In this document: positions 34,489-42,033 of the stretch, in pieces
Numbering within the stretch: position 1 is the first letter of the stretch
Layout: the number at the start of each line of letters is the position of its first letter
NCBI RefSeq assembly: GCF_015352455.1
Contig: NZ_JADKPN010000001.1
Coordinates: forward strand, 930,001-994,000
Length of the DNA stretch: 64,000 bases
Reading direction: 5' to 3'
DNA from: Nocardioides islandensis
Lineage (GTDB): Bacteria; Actinomycetota; Actinomycetes; Propionibacteriales; Nocardioidaceae
Translations under genes and position numbers: made by a program
The notes under the pieces: model-generated
The model's input: the letters and a program-made list of their open reading frames with translations, nothing else
Database searches by the model: none
Told to the model about the DNA's origin: nothing

Positions 34489-34574
34489 GGGCGCGACGGT
34501 ACCGATGAGTCCGGACACCCCGCGTGGTCGGATCGGGCATGACGTCCAAGCAGGAGCACGCCCGCGGCGTCGTT

Positions 34575-34643
34575 GGGGTAGTCCGGTGTGAATGGGTTCC
34601 GAAACTGCCCAGATCACGACCCATTCACACCGGACTATCCCGA
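34575..34643 (-). repeat. 69-bp palindromic element, copy A
   Basis: On the minus strand it begins TCGGGATAGTCCGGTGTG and ends CACCGGACTACCCC. The outer arms (TAGTCCGGTGTGAATGGGT against ACCCATTCACACCGGACTA) form a 19-bp perfect stem. It aligns without gaps to copy B at 47784-47852, with the first 29 bases identical. The TAG in its first arm is the stop codon of the Rrf2 gene, as in copy B for another gene. Confidence 0.92.
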
Positions 34644-35093
34644 AACAGCGTCGGGAAGCGGGTGGGTGGTGAGGAGCTCGTCGAGGACGTCGGCGACGGT
34701 ACGGCGGGCGAGGGTGCGGCGCAGGGCGGCGTCGGCGTCGGCGTAGAGGTCGGCGAGGACGGGGCGGATGCCGAAGCCGACGGGGCACTCCAGGTTGGGC
34801 TCGTGGGGGTGGAGGGCGAACGGCGCCTCGGCGTCGCCGAGGGCGGCGTACACCTCGTCCAGCCGGATCGCGGAGGCCGGCCGGGCCAGCGACCAGCCGG
34901 CCCCCGGACCGCGGCCGGAGACGACGAGACCGGCGTCGCGCAACGGCCCGAGGGCCTTCCGTACCAGGGCCGGGTTGCTGGCCAGGCTGGCGGCGACGTG
35001 CTCCGAGGTGAGCGACGGGTACCCCCGTCGCGCCGCCAGCTCCAGCCAGCAGAGGGCGTGGATCGCGGTCGTCAGGCGGGAGTTCGCGGACAC
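34635..35093 (-). CDS. Rrf2 family transcriptional regulator
   Basis: A 152-residue Rrf2-type regulator. The winged HTH spans about residues 1-60 (RLTTAIHALCWLELAARRGY, SEHVAASLASNPALVRKALG, then LRDAGLVVSGRGPGAGWSLA). The only Cys in the sensor region is in ECPVGF, so an iron-sulfur cluster of the IscR/NsrR three-Cys type is not supported. The GTG at 35093 is the conserved start. Only 15 bases separate it from the divergent NIPSNAP gene, which it probably controls. Its last codons and stop (GTTTCGGGATAG) are part of the 69-bp palindromic element. Confidence 0.9.
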   Translation of the reverse strand: MSANSRLTTAIHALCWLELAARRGYPSLTSEHVAASLASNPALVRKALGPLRDAGLVVSGRGPGAGWSLARPASAIRLDEVYAALGDAEAPFALHPHEPNLECPVGFGIRPVLADLYADADAALRRTLARRTVADVLDELLTTHPLPDAVSG

Positions 35094-35096
35094 GGC

Positions 35097-35105
35097 TAGA
35101 GTGTA
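35097..35105. promoter_or_regulatory. Overlapping divergent -10 boxes (candidate leaderless promoters)
   Basis: The 15-base gap between the Rrf2 and NIPSNAP start codons contains TAGAGT (35097-35102, plus strand), six bases before the ATG. It also contains TACACT (35100-35105 read on the minus strand), six bases before the GTG. Both fit the TANNNT -10 form at the distance seen for leaderless mRNAs, and they overlap by three bases. Confidence 0.55.
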
Positions 35106-35108
35106 ACA

Positions 35109-35699
35109 ATGTCGATTACGGATTTGCCGGTGGTGGAGCTGCGCCAGTACACGTTGAAGCCCGGCGCGCGTGACACGCTGGTCGAGATCTTCGAGGCGCA
35201 CTTCATCGAGAGCCAGGAAGCGCTCGGGACGAGCATCGGCGGCCTCTTCCGCGACCTCGACGACCCGGACCGGTTCGTCTGGATGCGCGGCTTCGCGTCG
35301 ATGGAGGAGCGGAGGGACGCGCTCCAGGCGTTCTACTTCGCCAGCGAGGCCTGGAGGACGCACGGCCCGGCCGCCAACGCGACCATGGTCGACAGCGACG
35401 ACGTGCTCCTCCTCCGCCCGACGGACCCACCGCGCCGGGGCACCCCCGCCGGCGACGGGGACGTCCACGTGACGGTCTGGATCCACGAGCCGGGACGCGG
35501 CACCTGCGACCTGCTGACCCAGGCCCTGCCGCCGGGCGCGGCGGCCTGGCGGACCTTGCCCGCCGAGAACACCTTCCCCGCCCTGCCCGTCCGGCCGGAC
35601 CACGCGTTCGTCGCCCTGACGGCGGCGGGCGAACCGGTCCCCGGCCAGGCGACCCAGACCCTCAGGCTCCGCCCGACTCCGAGGTCGCAGCACGCCTGA
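35109..35699 (+). CDS. NIPSNAP family protein
   Basis: A 196-residue protein with an N-terminal NIPSNAP/ferredoxin-like domain: VVELRQYTLKPGARDTLVEI, then FRDLDDPDRFVWMRGFASME and LQAFYFASEAWRTHGPAAN. The function of bacterial NIPSNAP proteins is unclear; small-ligand binding is suspected. The C-terminal 80 residues form a second, more degenerate copy (DVHVTVWIHEPGRG onward). It diverges from the Rrf2 regulator with a 15-base gap and is probably regulated by it. Its last 38 bases overlap the 3' end of the convergent ECF42 sigma gene. Confidence 0.88.
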   Translation: MSITDLPVVELRQYTLKPGARDTLVEIFEAHFIESQEALGTSIGGLFRDLDDPDRFVWMRGFASMEERRDALQAFYFASEAWRTHGPAANATMVDSDDVLLLRPTDPPRRGTPAGDGDVHVTVWIHEPGRGTCDLLTQALPPGAAAWRTLPAENTFPALPVRPDHAFVALTAAGEPVPGQATQTLRLRPTPRSQHA

Positions 35700-36900
35700 G
35701 CAGCAGGACCCGCTCGGCCTCGTTGCGGGTGAGCGAGGCCGCGAGGCGGAACGAGTCCGCGGCCTCCGAACCCCGGCCGGCGCGAGCCAGCAGGTCACCG
35801 CGTACGGCGTGCCAGGCGTACGACGACGACTCGACGGCGTCCAGCACCGCGAGCCCCGCCGACGGCCCGAACGCCCGGCCGTGCGCCACCGCCCGGTTCA
35901 CCTCGACGGCCGGGTTGTCGCCCACCGAGGACAGCAGGTCGTACAACGACGCGATCCGCACCCAGTCCGTGTCCGCCGCGCGGCGAGCCCGGGCATGGCA
36001 GGCGGCGATCGCCGCCTGCACGGTGTAGACGCCGACCGGCTGCCCCGACGACTCGGCTCGCGCGAGCGCCGCCAGCCCGCGACGGATCAGCAGGTGGTCC
36101 CAGCGCGCACGGTCCTGGTCCTCCAGCAGGACCGGCTCACCGGAGGAAGACGTGCGCGCGTGGAACCGCGACGCCTGGAGCTCCAGCAGGGCCTGGAGCC
36201 CGTGCACCTCGGCGTCGGACGGCGCGAGCGCCGCCAGCATGCGGGCCAGCCGGAGGGCCTCGAGACAGAGGTCGGTGCGCATCCAGGAGTCGCCCGACGT
36301 GGCGGCGTACCCCTCGTTGAAGACCAGGTAGACCACGGCCATCACGTCGTCGAGGCGAGAGGCGCGCTCGGCACCGATCGGCATCTCGAGCGAGGCTCCC
36401 GACTCCGCCAGCGTCTTCTTCGCCCGCGAGATCCGCTGCCCGACCGCGGTGTCCTTCACCTGGAAGCCGCGCGCGATCTCCTCGACCGTCAACCCGCCGA
36501 CCAGGCGCAGCGTCAGGGCGGCGCGCGACTCCGCCGTCAGCGCGGGGTGGCACGTCAGGAACATCAGCCGCAGCACGTCGTCCTCGACGTGGTCGACCTG
36601 GTCGACGAGCTCGCCCACGGACTCCTCCGTCATCTCGTGCCCGAGGCGGTTCACCTCGGCGCGGTGCCGCTCGGCGCGGCGGAACGTGTCGATGGCCCGG
36701 CGCTTGGCGACCGTCATCAGCCAGGCGCCGGGGTTGGCGGGTACGCCGTCGCGCGGCCACGCCTCCAGGGCCGCGACGAGCGCGTCCTGGGCGAGGTCCT
36801 CGGCCAGCTGGAGGTCGCGGGTGATCCGGAGCAGCCCGGAGACGATCCGGGGCGACTCCAGCTGCCAGACCGCGACGACGGCGTCCTCGGGAGAAGTCAC
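35662..36900 (-). CDS. ECF RNA polymerase sigma factor, ECF42 group (with TPR-like C-terminal extension)
   Basis: A 412-residue sigma factor. Region 2 (LLRITRDLQLAEDLAQDALV, then PGAWLMTVAKRRAIDTFRR) and region 4 (LVGGLTVEEIARGFQVKDTAVGQRI, split here as LTVEEIARGFQ and VKDTAVGQRISRAKK) occupy the first 190 residues. The remaining 220 are the helical extension typical of ECF42, beginning VVYLVFNEGYAA and including WDHLLIRRGLAALARA. In this group the extension replaces an anti-sigma factor. The GTG start overlaps the upstream YciI gene by four bases, the standard ECF42-DGPF pair. A matching promoter lies before the YciI gene. Confidence 0.93.
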   Translation of the reverse strand: MTSPEDAVVAVWQLESPRIVSGLLRITRDLQLAEDLAQDALVAALEAWPRDGVPANPGAWLMTVAKRRAIDTFRRAERHRAEVNRLGHEMTEESVGELVDQVDHVEDDVLRLMFLTCHPALTAESRAALTLRLVGGLTVEEIARGFQVKDTAVGQRISRAKKTLAESGASLEMPIGAERASRLDDVMAVVYLVFNEGYAATSGDSWMRTDLCLEALRLARMLAALAPSDAEVHGLQALLELQASRFHARTSSSGEPVLLEDQDRARWDHLLIRRGLAALARAESSGQPVGVYTVQAAIAACHARARRAADTDWVRIASLYDLLSSVGDNPAVEVNRAVAHGRAFGPSAGLAVLDAVESSSYAWHAVRGDLLARAGRGSEAADSFRLAASLTRNEAERVLLLRRAATSESGGA

Positions 36901-37268
36901 CGGGTGGGCGGGCCCTCCTCCGGACCGGCGATCCGGCGGACGTCGGCCGAGCCCTCCCAGCCGGGCCAGTGGTCGAGGTGCACCTGCATCATCCGGCGCG
37001 CGCCCTCCACGGCCTCCTCGTGCGAGCGGACGTCGAGCACGGCGTACCCGCCGACGACCTCCTTGGCCTCGGCGTACGGTCCGTCGGTCCGCGCCAGCGC
37101 ACCGGCCCGCAGCGTGAACGTCGTCTGCTGGTCGTCCATCAGCCCGCCGGCGTCGATCATCAGCCCGCTCGCGAACGCCTCGCCCATCGCCACATCCATC
37201 GCCGCCACCAGGTCCGGCGGTGGCGGGCCCACGTCGGACCGCATCGACAGCATCACCATGTAGCGCAT
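36897..37268 (-). CDS. YciI/DGPF-domain protein, partner of ECF42 sigma factor
   Basis: A 123-residue protein of the YCII (DGPF) family. The signature is RTDGPYAEAKEVVGGYAVLD in the middle, preceded by MRYMVMLSMRSD at the N-terminus. The family is linked to ECF42 sigma factors, whose main targets are DGPF genes of this sort. The biochemical role is unknown; related YciI proteins have a ferredoxin-like fold with a conserved His-Asp pair. The ribosome site GAAGGAG lies about 7 bases before the ATG. It is translated together with the sigma factor (overlap GTGA). Confidence 0.92.
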   Translation of the reverse strand: MRYMVMLSMRSDVGPPPPDLVAAMDVAMGEAFASGLMIDAGGLMDDQQTTFTLRAGALARTDGPYAEAKEVVGGYAVLDVRSHEEAVEGARRMMQVHLDHWPGWEGSADVRRIAGPEEGPPTR

Positions 37269-37292
37269 CTCATCTCCTTCTCTCGCCGATGC

Positions 37293-37319
37293 GTCGAACC
37301 GACCGTGGGTGCTTCGACA
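37293..37319 (-). promoter_or_regulatory. Candidate ECF42-type promoter of the YciI-sigma operon
   Basis: Read on the minus strand, TGTCGA (37314-37319) is followed after 17 bases by CGAC (37293-37296), 24 bases before the YciI ATG. Published ECF42 promoters have TGTCGA at -35 and a CGA/TC-like -10, so this fits autoregulation. The site is short and unconfirmed. Confidence 0.6.
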
Positions 37320-37348
37320 TCCTGCCGCGCAGAACTCAGGATGGCTGC

Positions 37349-38194
37349 GTGGACCCGCTCGCCGCCGCCCTCGACGTCGCCGACCGGCTGGGCCTCGATG
37401 CGAGCGGGACGGTGGTGCTGCGCGAGACCCGATCGCTGGTCGTGCACCTCGCCCCCTCGCCGGTGGTGGCCCGGATCTGGCCTGCGGGCCAGCGGGAGGC
37501 GTCGACGGTACGGCGCGAGGTCGAGGTCACCGCGTACCTCGCCGAGGCCGGGGCCGCGGTCGCCGCGCCGTACGACGACCCCGGCCCCTTCGAGTCGGAC
37601 GGCCACGAGCTGACGCTGTGGCGGTACGTCGACCACGACCCCGACCGACCGGTCGACGGCGCCGCGGCCGGGCACGCCCTGCGCGACGTGCACGACGTGC
37701 TCACCGACCGCGACCTGCCCGACCTGCCGCACTTCGTCCGCCTCGACGAGGTACGCCGGATCGTGCCGACCCTGGACGTGACCGGCGCCGAGGCCGCTGA
37801 CCTCGCGGAGATGCTGGCCAGGGCCGAGGAGCGGGTAGAGGTCCTCGACGTACCTCTCCAGCCCGTGCACGGAGACTCCTGGCTCGGCAACGTGCTCCGC
37901 ACGCCCGAGGGTCCGCTGTGGTCGGACTTCGAGCTGCTCTGCCGCGCGCCTCGCGAGCTGGACGTCGCCTGCAACGAGAACGCCGCACGGCACCGCGGCC
38001 GGCGGCCCGAGGACGACGCGTTCCGCACGGCCTACGGGCCGGTCGACGAGGCGCTGCTCGCCGAGGTGTCCACGCTGGGCCTGGTGCCGCTGACGGCGTG
38101 GACCTTCCAGCTGGCCGCGCTGCAGCCCCGGGCGACCGAGCTGGCCCGTACGCGCCTGGCCTGGGCCCTGGAGGGCCTGCGAACACGCCCCTGA
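37349..38194 (+). CDS. Phosphotransferase, aminoglycoside phosphotransferase (APH) fold
   Basis: A 281-residue kinase-like protein. The N-lobe contains VVARIWPAGQREASTVRREVEV-type sequence (SPVVARIW and REVEVTAYL). The catalytic loop is PLQPVHGDSWLGNVL, with the Asp/Asn of the HGDxxxxN motif, and the metal-binding DFE-like strand is LWSDFELLCRAPRELDVA. The family phosphorylates antibiotics, choline, sugars or homoserine; no specific substrate is indicated. The GTG at 37349 gives a normal N-terminus. It diverges from the ECF42 operon, so its start region overlaps that promoter area, and the HAD gene follows after 41 bases. Confidence 0.85.
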   Translation: MDPLAAALDVADRLGLDASGTVVLRETRSLVVHLAPSPVVARIWPAGQREASTVRREVEVTAYLAEAGAAVAAPYDDPGPFESDGHELTLWRYVDHDPDRPVDGAAAGHALRDVHDVLTDRDLPDLPHFVRLDEVRRIVPTLDVTGAEAADLAEMLARAEERVEVLDVPLQPVHGDSWLGNVLRTPEGPLWSDFELLCRAPRELDVACNENAARHRGRRPEDDAFRTAYGPVDEALLAEVSTLGLVPLTAWTFQLAALQPRATELARTRLAWALEGLRTRP

Positions 38195-38235
38195 GGGTGA
38201 TGAGACCGGTTGCGTGCGGGGGGAGAGTGGGGGGC

Positions 38236-38886
38236 GTGGCTCTGGACACCGTGGTGCTCGACGTGGACGGCACGCTCGTCGACAGCGTGTACGCCCGCAC
38301 CCTGGCGTGGAAGGCCGCTTTCCGCGAGGTCGGCGTCGAGGTGCCCAGCCACCGCATCCACCGCGCGATCGGGATGGGCGGCGACCGGGTGGTCGCCCAC
38401 CTCGCCGGCGACGCGGTCGAGCACGGTGTCGGTGACGAGATACGTCGCCGGCAGACCGAGCACTTCGAGCGGTTGCTCCCCGACATCACCGCGACGGACG
38501 GCTCGGCCGAGCTGCTGGTGCTGCTGCGCGAGCGCGAGCTCCACGTGGTGGTGGCGAGCTCGGGCGAGCCCGGGCTGACCTCGCGGCTGCTGGAGCTGGT
38601 CGACGGCGGCCCGGGACTCGTGCACCGGATCGTCTGGGGATCACCGACCGTGCGCAGCAAGCCCGCCCCGGACCTGTTCCAGGCGGCGGTGGAGCAGGTC
38701 GGCGGCACCGAGGCGGTGGTCATCGGCGACTCGGTCTGGGACACGCAGGCCGCCCGCGCCGCCGGCCTGCCCTGCCTGGCGGTCCGCACCGGCGGCTTCG
38801 ACGACGCCGAGCTGCTCGCCAACGGCGCGACGGCGGTGTACGAGGACCCGCGCGAGCTGCTGAAGGCACCCGAACTCTCCGGGTGA
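38236..38886 (+). CDS. HAD superfamily hydrolase (beta-phosphoglucomutase/phosphatase type)
   Basis: A 216-residue HAD protein. Motif I is VVLDVDGTLVDSVYA (residues 6-20; nucleophile Asp10 and acid Asp12). A small helical cap follows (RIHRAIGMGGDRVVAHLAG). Motif II is VVVASSGEPG, the motif III Lys is in SKPAPDLFQ and motif IV is VVIGDSVWDTQAA. This is the Gph/PGM-like subfamily acting on small phosphorylated metabolites. The GTG at 38236 puts motif I at the very N-terminus as usual. It is probably co-transcribed with the phosphotransferase gene 41 bases upstream. Confidence 0.88.
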   Translation: MALDTVVLDVDGTLVDSVYARTLAWKAAFREVGVEVPSHRIHRAIGMGGDRVVAHLAGDAVEHGVGDEIRRRQTEHFERLLPDITATDGSAELLVLLRERELHVVVASSGEPGLTSRLLELVDGGPGLVHRIVWGSPTVRSKPAPDLFQAAVEQVGGTEAVVIGDSVWDTQAARAAGLPCLAVRTGGFDDAELLANGATAVYEDPRELLKAPELSG

Positions 38887-39002
38887 GCCTGGACCGGAAC
38901 GTCTCGCCCGACTCGCGTGGTACTGGGCGGACGCCGGCGCCTGGCCGCCCTGGACCAGGGGCTGGTCGCGCGGGGCCGCGCTGCCGACGACGACGTGCGC
39001 GC
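38887..39002. other. Convergent intergenic region without clear content
   Basis: One frame on the plus strand reads VVLGGRRLAALDQGLVARGR and continues into the opposite gene, which could be a decayed gene tail. There is not enough to name it. No hairpin longer than 8 bp was noticed. Confidence 0.3.
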
Positions 39003-40247
39003 CTACTCGCCGAAGGCCGCCATCACCGCGTCAGCCGTTCGGTGAGCGATGTCGTAGGCATCGGTCATCGCCTTGCGGAAGTGGAACCCACCCCAGATGC
39101 GCGCGTGGAAGGCGTCGAACTCCAGGTCCGTCAGCCGGGCATAGGTGCGCGGGTTGTTCGGGAAGTTGACCGAGCGCAGCTCGAGCTGCGCCGTCTCCCC
39201 GAGGGTCCGCCGGATCACCTGGACGGCCGGCCCGGTCAGGCAGCCGTGTCCGCTGACGTAGTCGGAGTAGTTCGGCATGGTGCGCAGGGGCGTCCACCCC
39301 GGCTGGGGCGTGGTCGCGCCGTTGGTGTCGTCGTACGCGCCGGAGATCGCCTGGAACGGACGCCAGAAGCCGACGTCGCGCTTGAGCATCCAGCAGTTGA
39401 TCAGCGCGTCGGTCATGGCACCGTGGATCATCGCGAACAGCCGGGCGGTCCCGAGGATCCCGATCGGGTGCGACTCCAGATAGCGCACGAGGGCGTCGCC
39501 GACCATGGTCGCGGAGTTCGAGTCGAAGAACACGGCCGTGTCGGTCTGGGTCTGCGACCGCTGGGTCGGGGTCGCGCCGCCGCCGCCGTACAGCAGTGCC
39601 TCCTCGTAGTCGGCCGCCCACGCCGACGACCCGAGGCTGAACGGTCCGCTGACCGGGACCGGCTCGACGTAGAGAGGCCGCACGGAGCCGAGCCAGGCGG
39701 CGAGCATGTCGGTGTTGGGCGGGTTCGGGGTCCAGACGCCAGCACCAGCGGTCTTCCCGTAGTGGATCGTCGTGTCCAGGTAGCCGTCCCCGCGACGGCT
39801 CTCGACCATGTCCCGCCCGGCGTCGGCGCCGATCCGGGCACCCTTGGTGCGCTCGTGGCCGGCGCCGATCACGCCGAACGTCGTCACCAGATCCGCGTCG
39901 AGCTTGCTCGCGAACGCCGGGTAGTAGTGGACGAGCACGTCATGCGCGGCCTGCGCCACGGCAGCCGACTCCGAGCTGCTGCCCAGGTGGGCCGAGCGCT
40001 GGGCCGCGTGGTGCATCGCGTTCGAGACGAAGCCGAGGATCGGCACACCCACCGGGATGGGCGTGACCGGGGTGTCGGTGTAGAGGGTGCGGAAGGCGAT
40101 CCGCTCCCAGTCGAGCACGGTCTGGCCGCTCTCGGCCGACGTCCTGCGCAGGCGCCGCGGAGCAGCGAGGGCCTCGGGTCCGAGGACGACGGCGGAGGTG
40201 GCCAGGGCCGCAGAGCCGACCGTGACCGAACGACGGGTGAGCATCAT
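39003..40247 (-). CDS. Tat-exported vanadium haloperoxidase/PAP2-like protein
   Basis: A 414-residue protein. The N-terminus has a twin-Arg signal (LTRRSVTVGSAALATSAVV). The three acid-phosphatase/haloperoxidase motifs are in order: LKRDVGFWRPFQAI (K-x6-RP), VSGHGCLTG (SGH) and HARIWGGFHF (R-x5-H). These bind vanadate in haloperoxidases or form the phosphohistidine site in PAP2 phosphatases. The length and the gap between motifs suit the bacterial vanadium-dependent haloperoxidase-like group. The protein acts outside the cytoplasm. It has no partners in the neighbourhood; whether it is a halogenating enzyme or a phosphatase cannot be told. Confidence 0.85.
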   Translation of the reverse strand: MMLTRRSVTVGSAALATSAVVLGPEALAAPRRLRRTSAESGQTVLDWERIAFRTLYTDTPVTPIPVGVPILGFVSNAMHHAAQRSAHLGSSSESAAVAQAAHDVLVHYYPAFASKLDADLVTTFGVIGAGHERTKGARIGADAGRDMVESRRGDGYLDTTIHYGKTAGAGVWTPNPPNTDMLAAWLGSVRPLYVEPVPVSGPFSLGSSAWAADYEEALLYGGGGATPTQRSQTQTDTAVFFDSNSATMVGDALVRYLESHPIGILGTARLFAMIHGAMTDALINCWMLKRDVGFWRPFQAISGAYDDTNGATTPQPGWTPLRTMPNYSDYVSGHGCLTGPAVQVIRRTLGETAQLELRSVNFPNNPRTYARLTDLEFDAFHARIWGGFHFRKAMTDAYDIAHRTADAVMAAFGE

Positions 40248-40359
40248 GGTGGGTCCCCCAGGGTGTGAAGAGTGAGTGGATGTCTCGACAGGACGACCCG
40301 CCAGACGGGGCGAGGGTTCCGTCTTTCCCTGGATAGAGGCGTGAGGTGTCGGTTCGGTA

Positions 40360-40809
40360 TTAGCCTTCAGGCGAATCTCTCGACGCGCTCCTCGCCATCG
40401 GGATGTGCATGACCCCTGCGTCGTCGAACGCCGGGCCGGTGGGGACGAACCCGTACGACGCGTACCAGTCGCCCAGCCCGGTCTGCGCGTCGAGCCGTAC
40501 CTCGCGGTCGCCGGTCAGCTCCAGCGCCGTGCGCACCAGCTCGTCGGCGAGACCCTGCCCGCGTGCGTGCCGGGCCACGAGCACGCGGCCGATCCGCGCC
40601 CAGTCGCCGTCGTCGAGCACCCGCGCGTACCCGACCAGCTCGCCGTCCCGCTCCAGCAGCAGGTGCCGGGTGGCCGGCTCGCGGTCGCGGCCGTCGAGGT
40701 CGGGGTACGGCGAGTGCTGCTCGACGACGAACACCTGCTGACGCAGTCGCCACACGTCGTACGCCGTCCGTGGGTCGAGGTCGTCGAACGCCAGCACCCG
40801 CACGGTCAT
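40360..40809 (-). CDS. GNAT family N-acetyltransferase, ElaA-like
   Basis: A 149-residue GNAT protein. The N-terminus AYDVWRLRQQVFVVEQHSPY with a following DLDGRD is the ElaA signature. The acetyl-CoA loop is ARIGRVLVARHARGQGLADE (R/Q-x-x-G-x-G/A type) and the C-terminal YGFVPTGPAFDDAG closes the fold. The substrate is unknown. The ATG at 40809 overlaps the stop of the esterase gene upstream by four bases, so it is the second gene of a two-gene unit. It follows the haloperoxidase gene on the same strand with 112 bases between. Confidence 0.9.
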   Translation of the reverse strand: MTVRVLAFDDLDPRTAYDVWRLRQQVFVVEQHSPYPDLDGRDREPATRHLLLERDGELVGYARVLDDGDWARIGRVLVARHARGQGLADELVRTALELTGDREVRLDAQTGLGDWYASYGFVPTGPAFDDAGVMHIPMARSASRDSPEG

Positions 40810-41711
40810 CGCACGAACTCCACGGTCCGGGCGAACGCCTTCCTGGCCTCGGGCAGGTACGGGAGGAGCGGGTAGACGTGGATCAGGCCGCGCTCCTCGA
40901 CCGCGGTCAGGTCCCAGCCCGCCTCCGCCGCTCGGCGCCGCAGCAGCCGGCAGCCTGGCGCCAGCAGATCTCGGGTGCCGTAGAACATGAGGGCGGGCGG
41001 CAGGCCCGAGAGGTCGCCCAGGCCGGGGCTGACCTCGGGGCGGCCGAGGTCCTCGGGCGTGCCGGCCCACCACTGGGCGTAGGTGCGCATCTTGCCCTTG
41101 AACAACCAGGGGTCGACCTCGTCGTAGGCGTCGGTCTCCGGGGTGCTCGTCGTCAGGTCCACCCACGGCGCGTGCAGCACCAGGTGCGTCGGCTGCGCCC
41201 CGCCGCGGTCCCGCAGCGCCAGCGCGAGCGCGAGTGCGTAACCACCACCGCTGGAGTCGCCGGCGAGCACGGTGCCGCCGGGCTCGCCCGCCCAGCGGGC
41301 GGCCAGCGCCGCGACCGGCTCGAAGCTGTCGCGCCACGAGTGCTCGGGGGCCAACGGGTAGTCGGGCAGCACGACGCGTGCGTCGACCGCGTCGGCCAGC
41401 AGGGCGGCGTACCGCACCTGCCACGCACTGATCGGCGCCATGAACCCGCCGCCGTGCAGGTAGAAGAGCGTGCGCGTCGGGGCCGCGCGACGTGGCGTGA
41501 TGACGTAGGCCGGGAAGCCGGCCACGTCCTCGGTCACCACCGCGAACCGCTTGTCGAAACGCCGCACCGCGCCCGTAGGCAGGGTCCGGTCGAGCGTGGC
41601 GTGCCAGGCCTCGACCCGTGCCCGCTCGGCCGGCTCGTCGCCCTGCATCTCGCCGGCCTTCCGCATCCGGGGCACGACGCGTGCGTACACCGCGTGCAGG
41701 CGGGAGGGCAT
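40806..41711 (-). CDS. Alpha/beta hydrolase of the HSL (hormone-sensitive lipase-like) esterase family
   Basis: A 301-residue esterase. The HSL-family oxyanion motif LFYLHGGGFMAPIS is present, followed by VVLPDYPLAPEHSW. The nucleophile elbow is LAGDSSGGGYALALALAL, with the Ser in GDSSGG. The acid is in FYGTRDLLAPG and the His in GLIHVYPLLP. It should hydrolyse short to medium acyl esters in the cytoplasm. The ATG at 41711 is chosen; the open frame extends upstream but over a repeat and the ECF41 promoter. It overlaps the GNAT gene by four bases. Confidence 0.9.
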   Translation of the reverse strand: MPSRLHAVYARVVPRMRKAGEMQGDEPAERARVEAWHATLDRTLPTGAVRRFDKRFAVVTEDVAGFPAYVITPRRAAPTRTLFYLHGGGFMAPISAWQVRYAALLADAVDARVVLPDYPLAPEHSWRDSFEPVAALAARWAGEPGGTVLAGDSSGGGYALALALALRDRGGAQPTHLVLHAPWVDLTTSTPETDAYDEVDPWLFKGKMRTYAQWWAGTPEDLGRPEVSPGLGDLSGLPPALMFYGTRDLLAPGCRLLRRRAAEAGWDLTAVEERGLIHVYPLLPYLPEARKAFARTVEFVR

Positions 41712-41738
41712 GGTGCGCAGCCTAGGGCTGCTCCTCGG

Positions 41739-41780
41739 TGGTCGAGGTGTGAGGCCGTTCACGGCCGAGCCTCGAGACCA
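41739..41780. repeat. REP-like hairpin abutting an ECF41-type promoter
   Basis: TGGTCGAGG (41739-41747) pairs, with a 2-base bulge, with CCTCGAGACCA (41770-41780). An inner stem GGCCG/CGGCC surrounds a TTCA loop. It belongs to the TGGTC...GACCA repeat type also seen inside topA. Its right edge lies 2 bases before the TGTCACA of the following promoter. Confidence 0.7.
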
Positions 41781-41782
41781 CG

Positions 41783-41809
41783 TGTCACAACTGAGCGGTG
41801 CCCGGTGTC
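41783..41809 (+). promoter_or_regulatory. Candidate ECF41-type promoter (before the CMD remnant and sigJ)
   Basis: TGTCACA (41783-41789), 16 bases, then TGTC (41806-41809). The published ECF41 consensus is TGTCACA with a CGTC-like -10 after about 16 bases. The -10 has one change (T for C). The start codon follows 8 bases later, giving a near-leaderless mRNA. Confidence 0.7.
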
Positions 41810-41817
41810 TTGATGCC

Positions 41818-42033
41818 ATGACGACCACCAGCACGTTCCGGATCCCGAAGGCCACCATCACGGGTCTCTACGGCCGCATCCTCTCGGCGTACGCCCGCCG
41901 CACCTGGGGCGAGGTACCCGACAACGCCTGCGTCCTCTGGCGCAACCAGAAGGTCATGAAGGAGAACGAGCGCGCCCGGTTCAACTCCGCGGCGGGTCTC
42001 CGCTCTGCCGGCACCGTACGGTCGGGCTCATGA
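41818..42033 (+). pseudogene. Truncated carboxymuconolactone decarboxylase-family (AhpD-like) gene remnant
   Basis: A 71-codon frame. The first 48 residues (STFRIPKATITGLYGRILSA onward to WRNQKVMK) look like the N-terminus of the carboxymuconolactone decarboxylase (CMD) proteins that usually precede ECF41 sigma genes. Those proteins continue for another 120-150 residues with a CxxC-type site. Here the sequence changes at about 41962 and ends after 23 unrelated residues. The catalytic part is thus missing. The frame still ends with an ATGA overlap onto sigJ, so it may work as a leader peptide. The CMD assignment is from memory of the family and would need a search. Confidence 0.65.

Noticed and set aside
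38887..39002. Remnant gene between the HAD and haloperoxidase genes
   Set aside because: One frame gives a protein-like stretch (GGRRLAALDQGLVARGRA), but it is too short and matches no family I can recognise.
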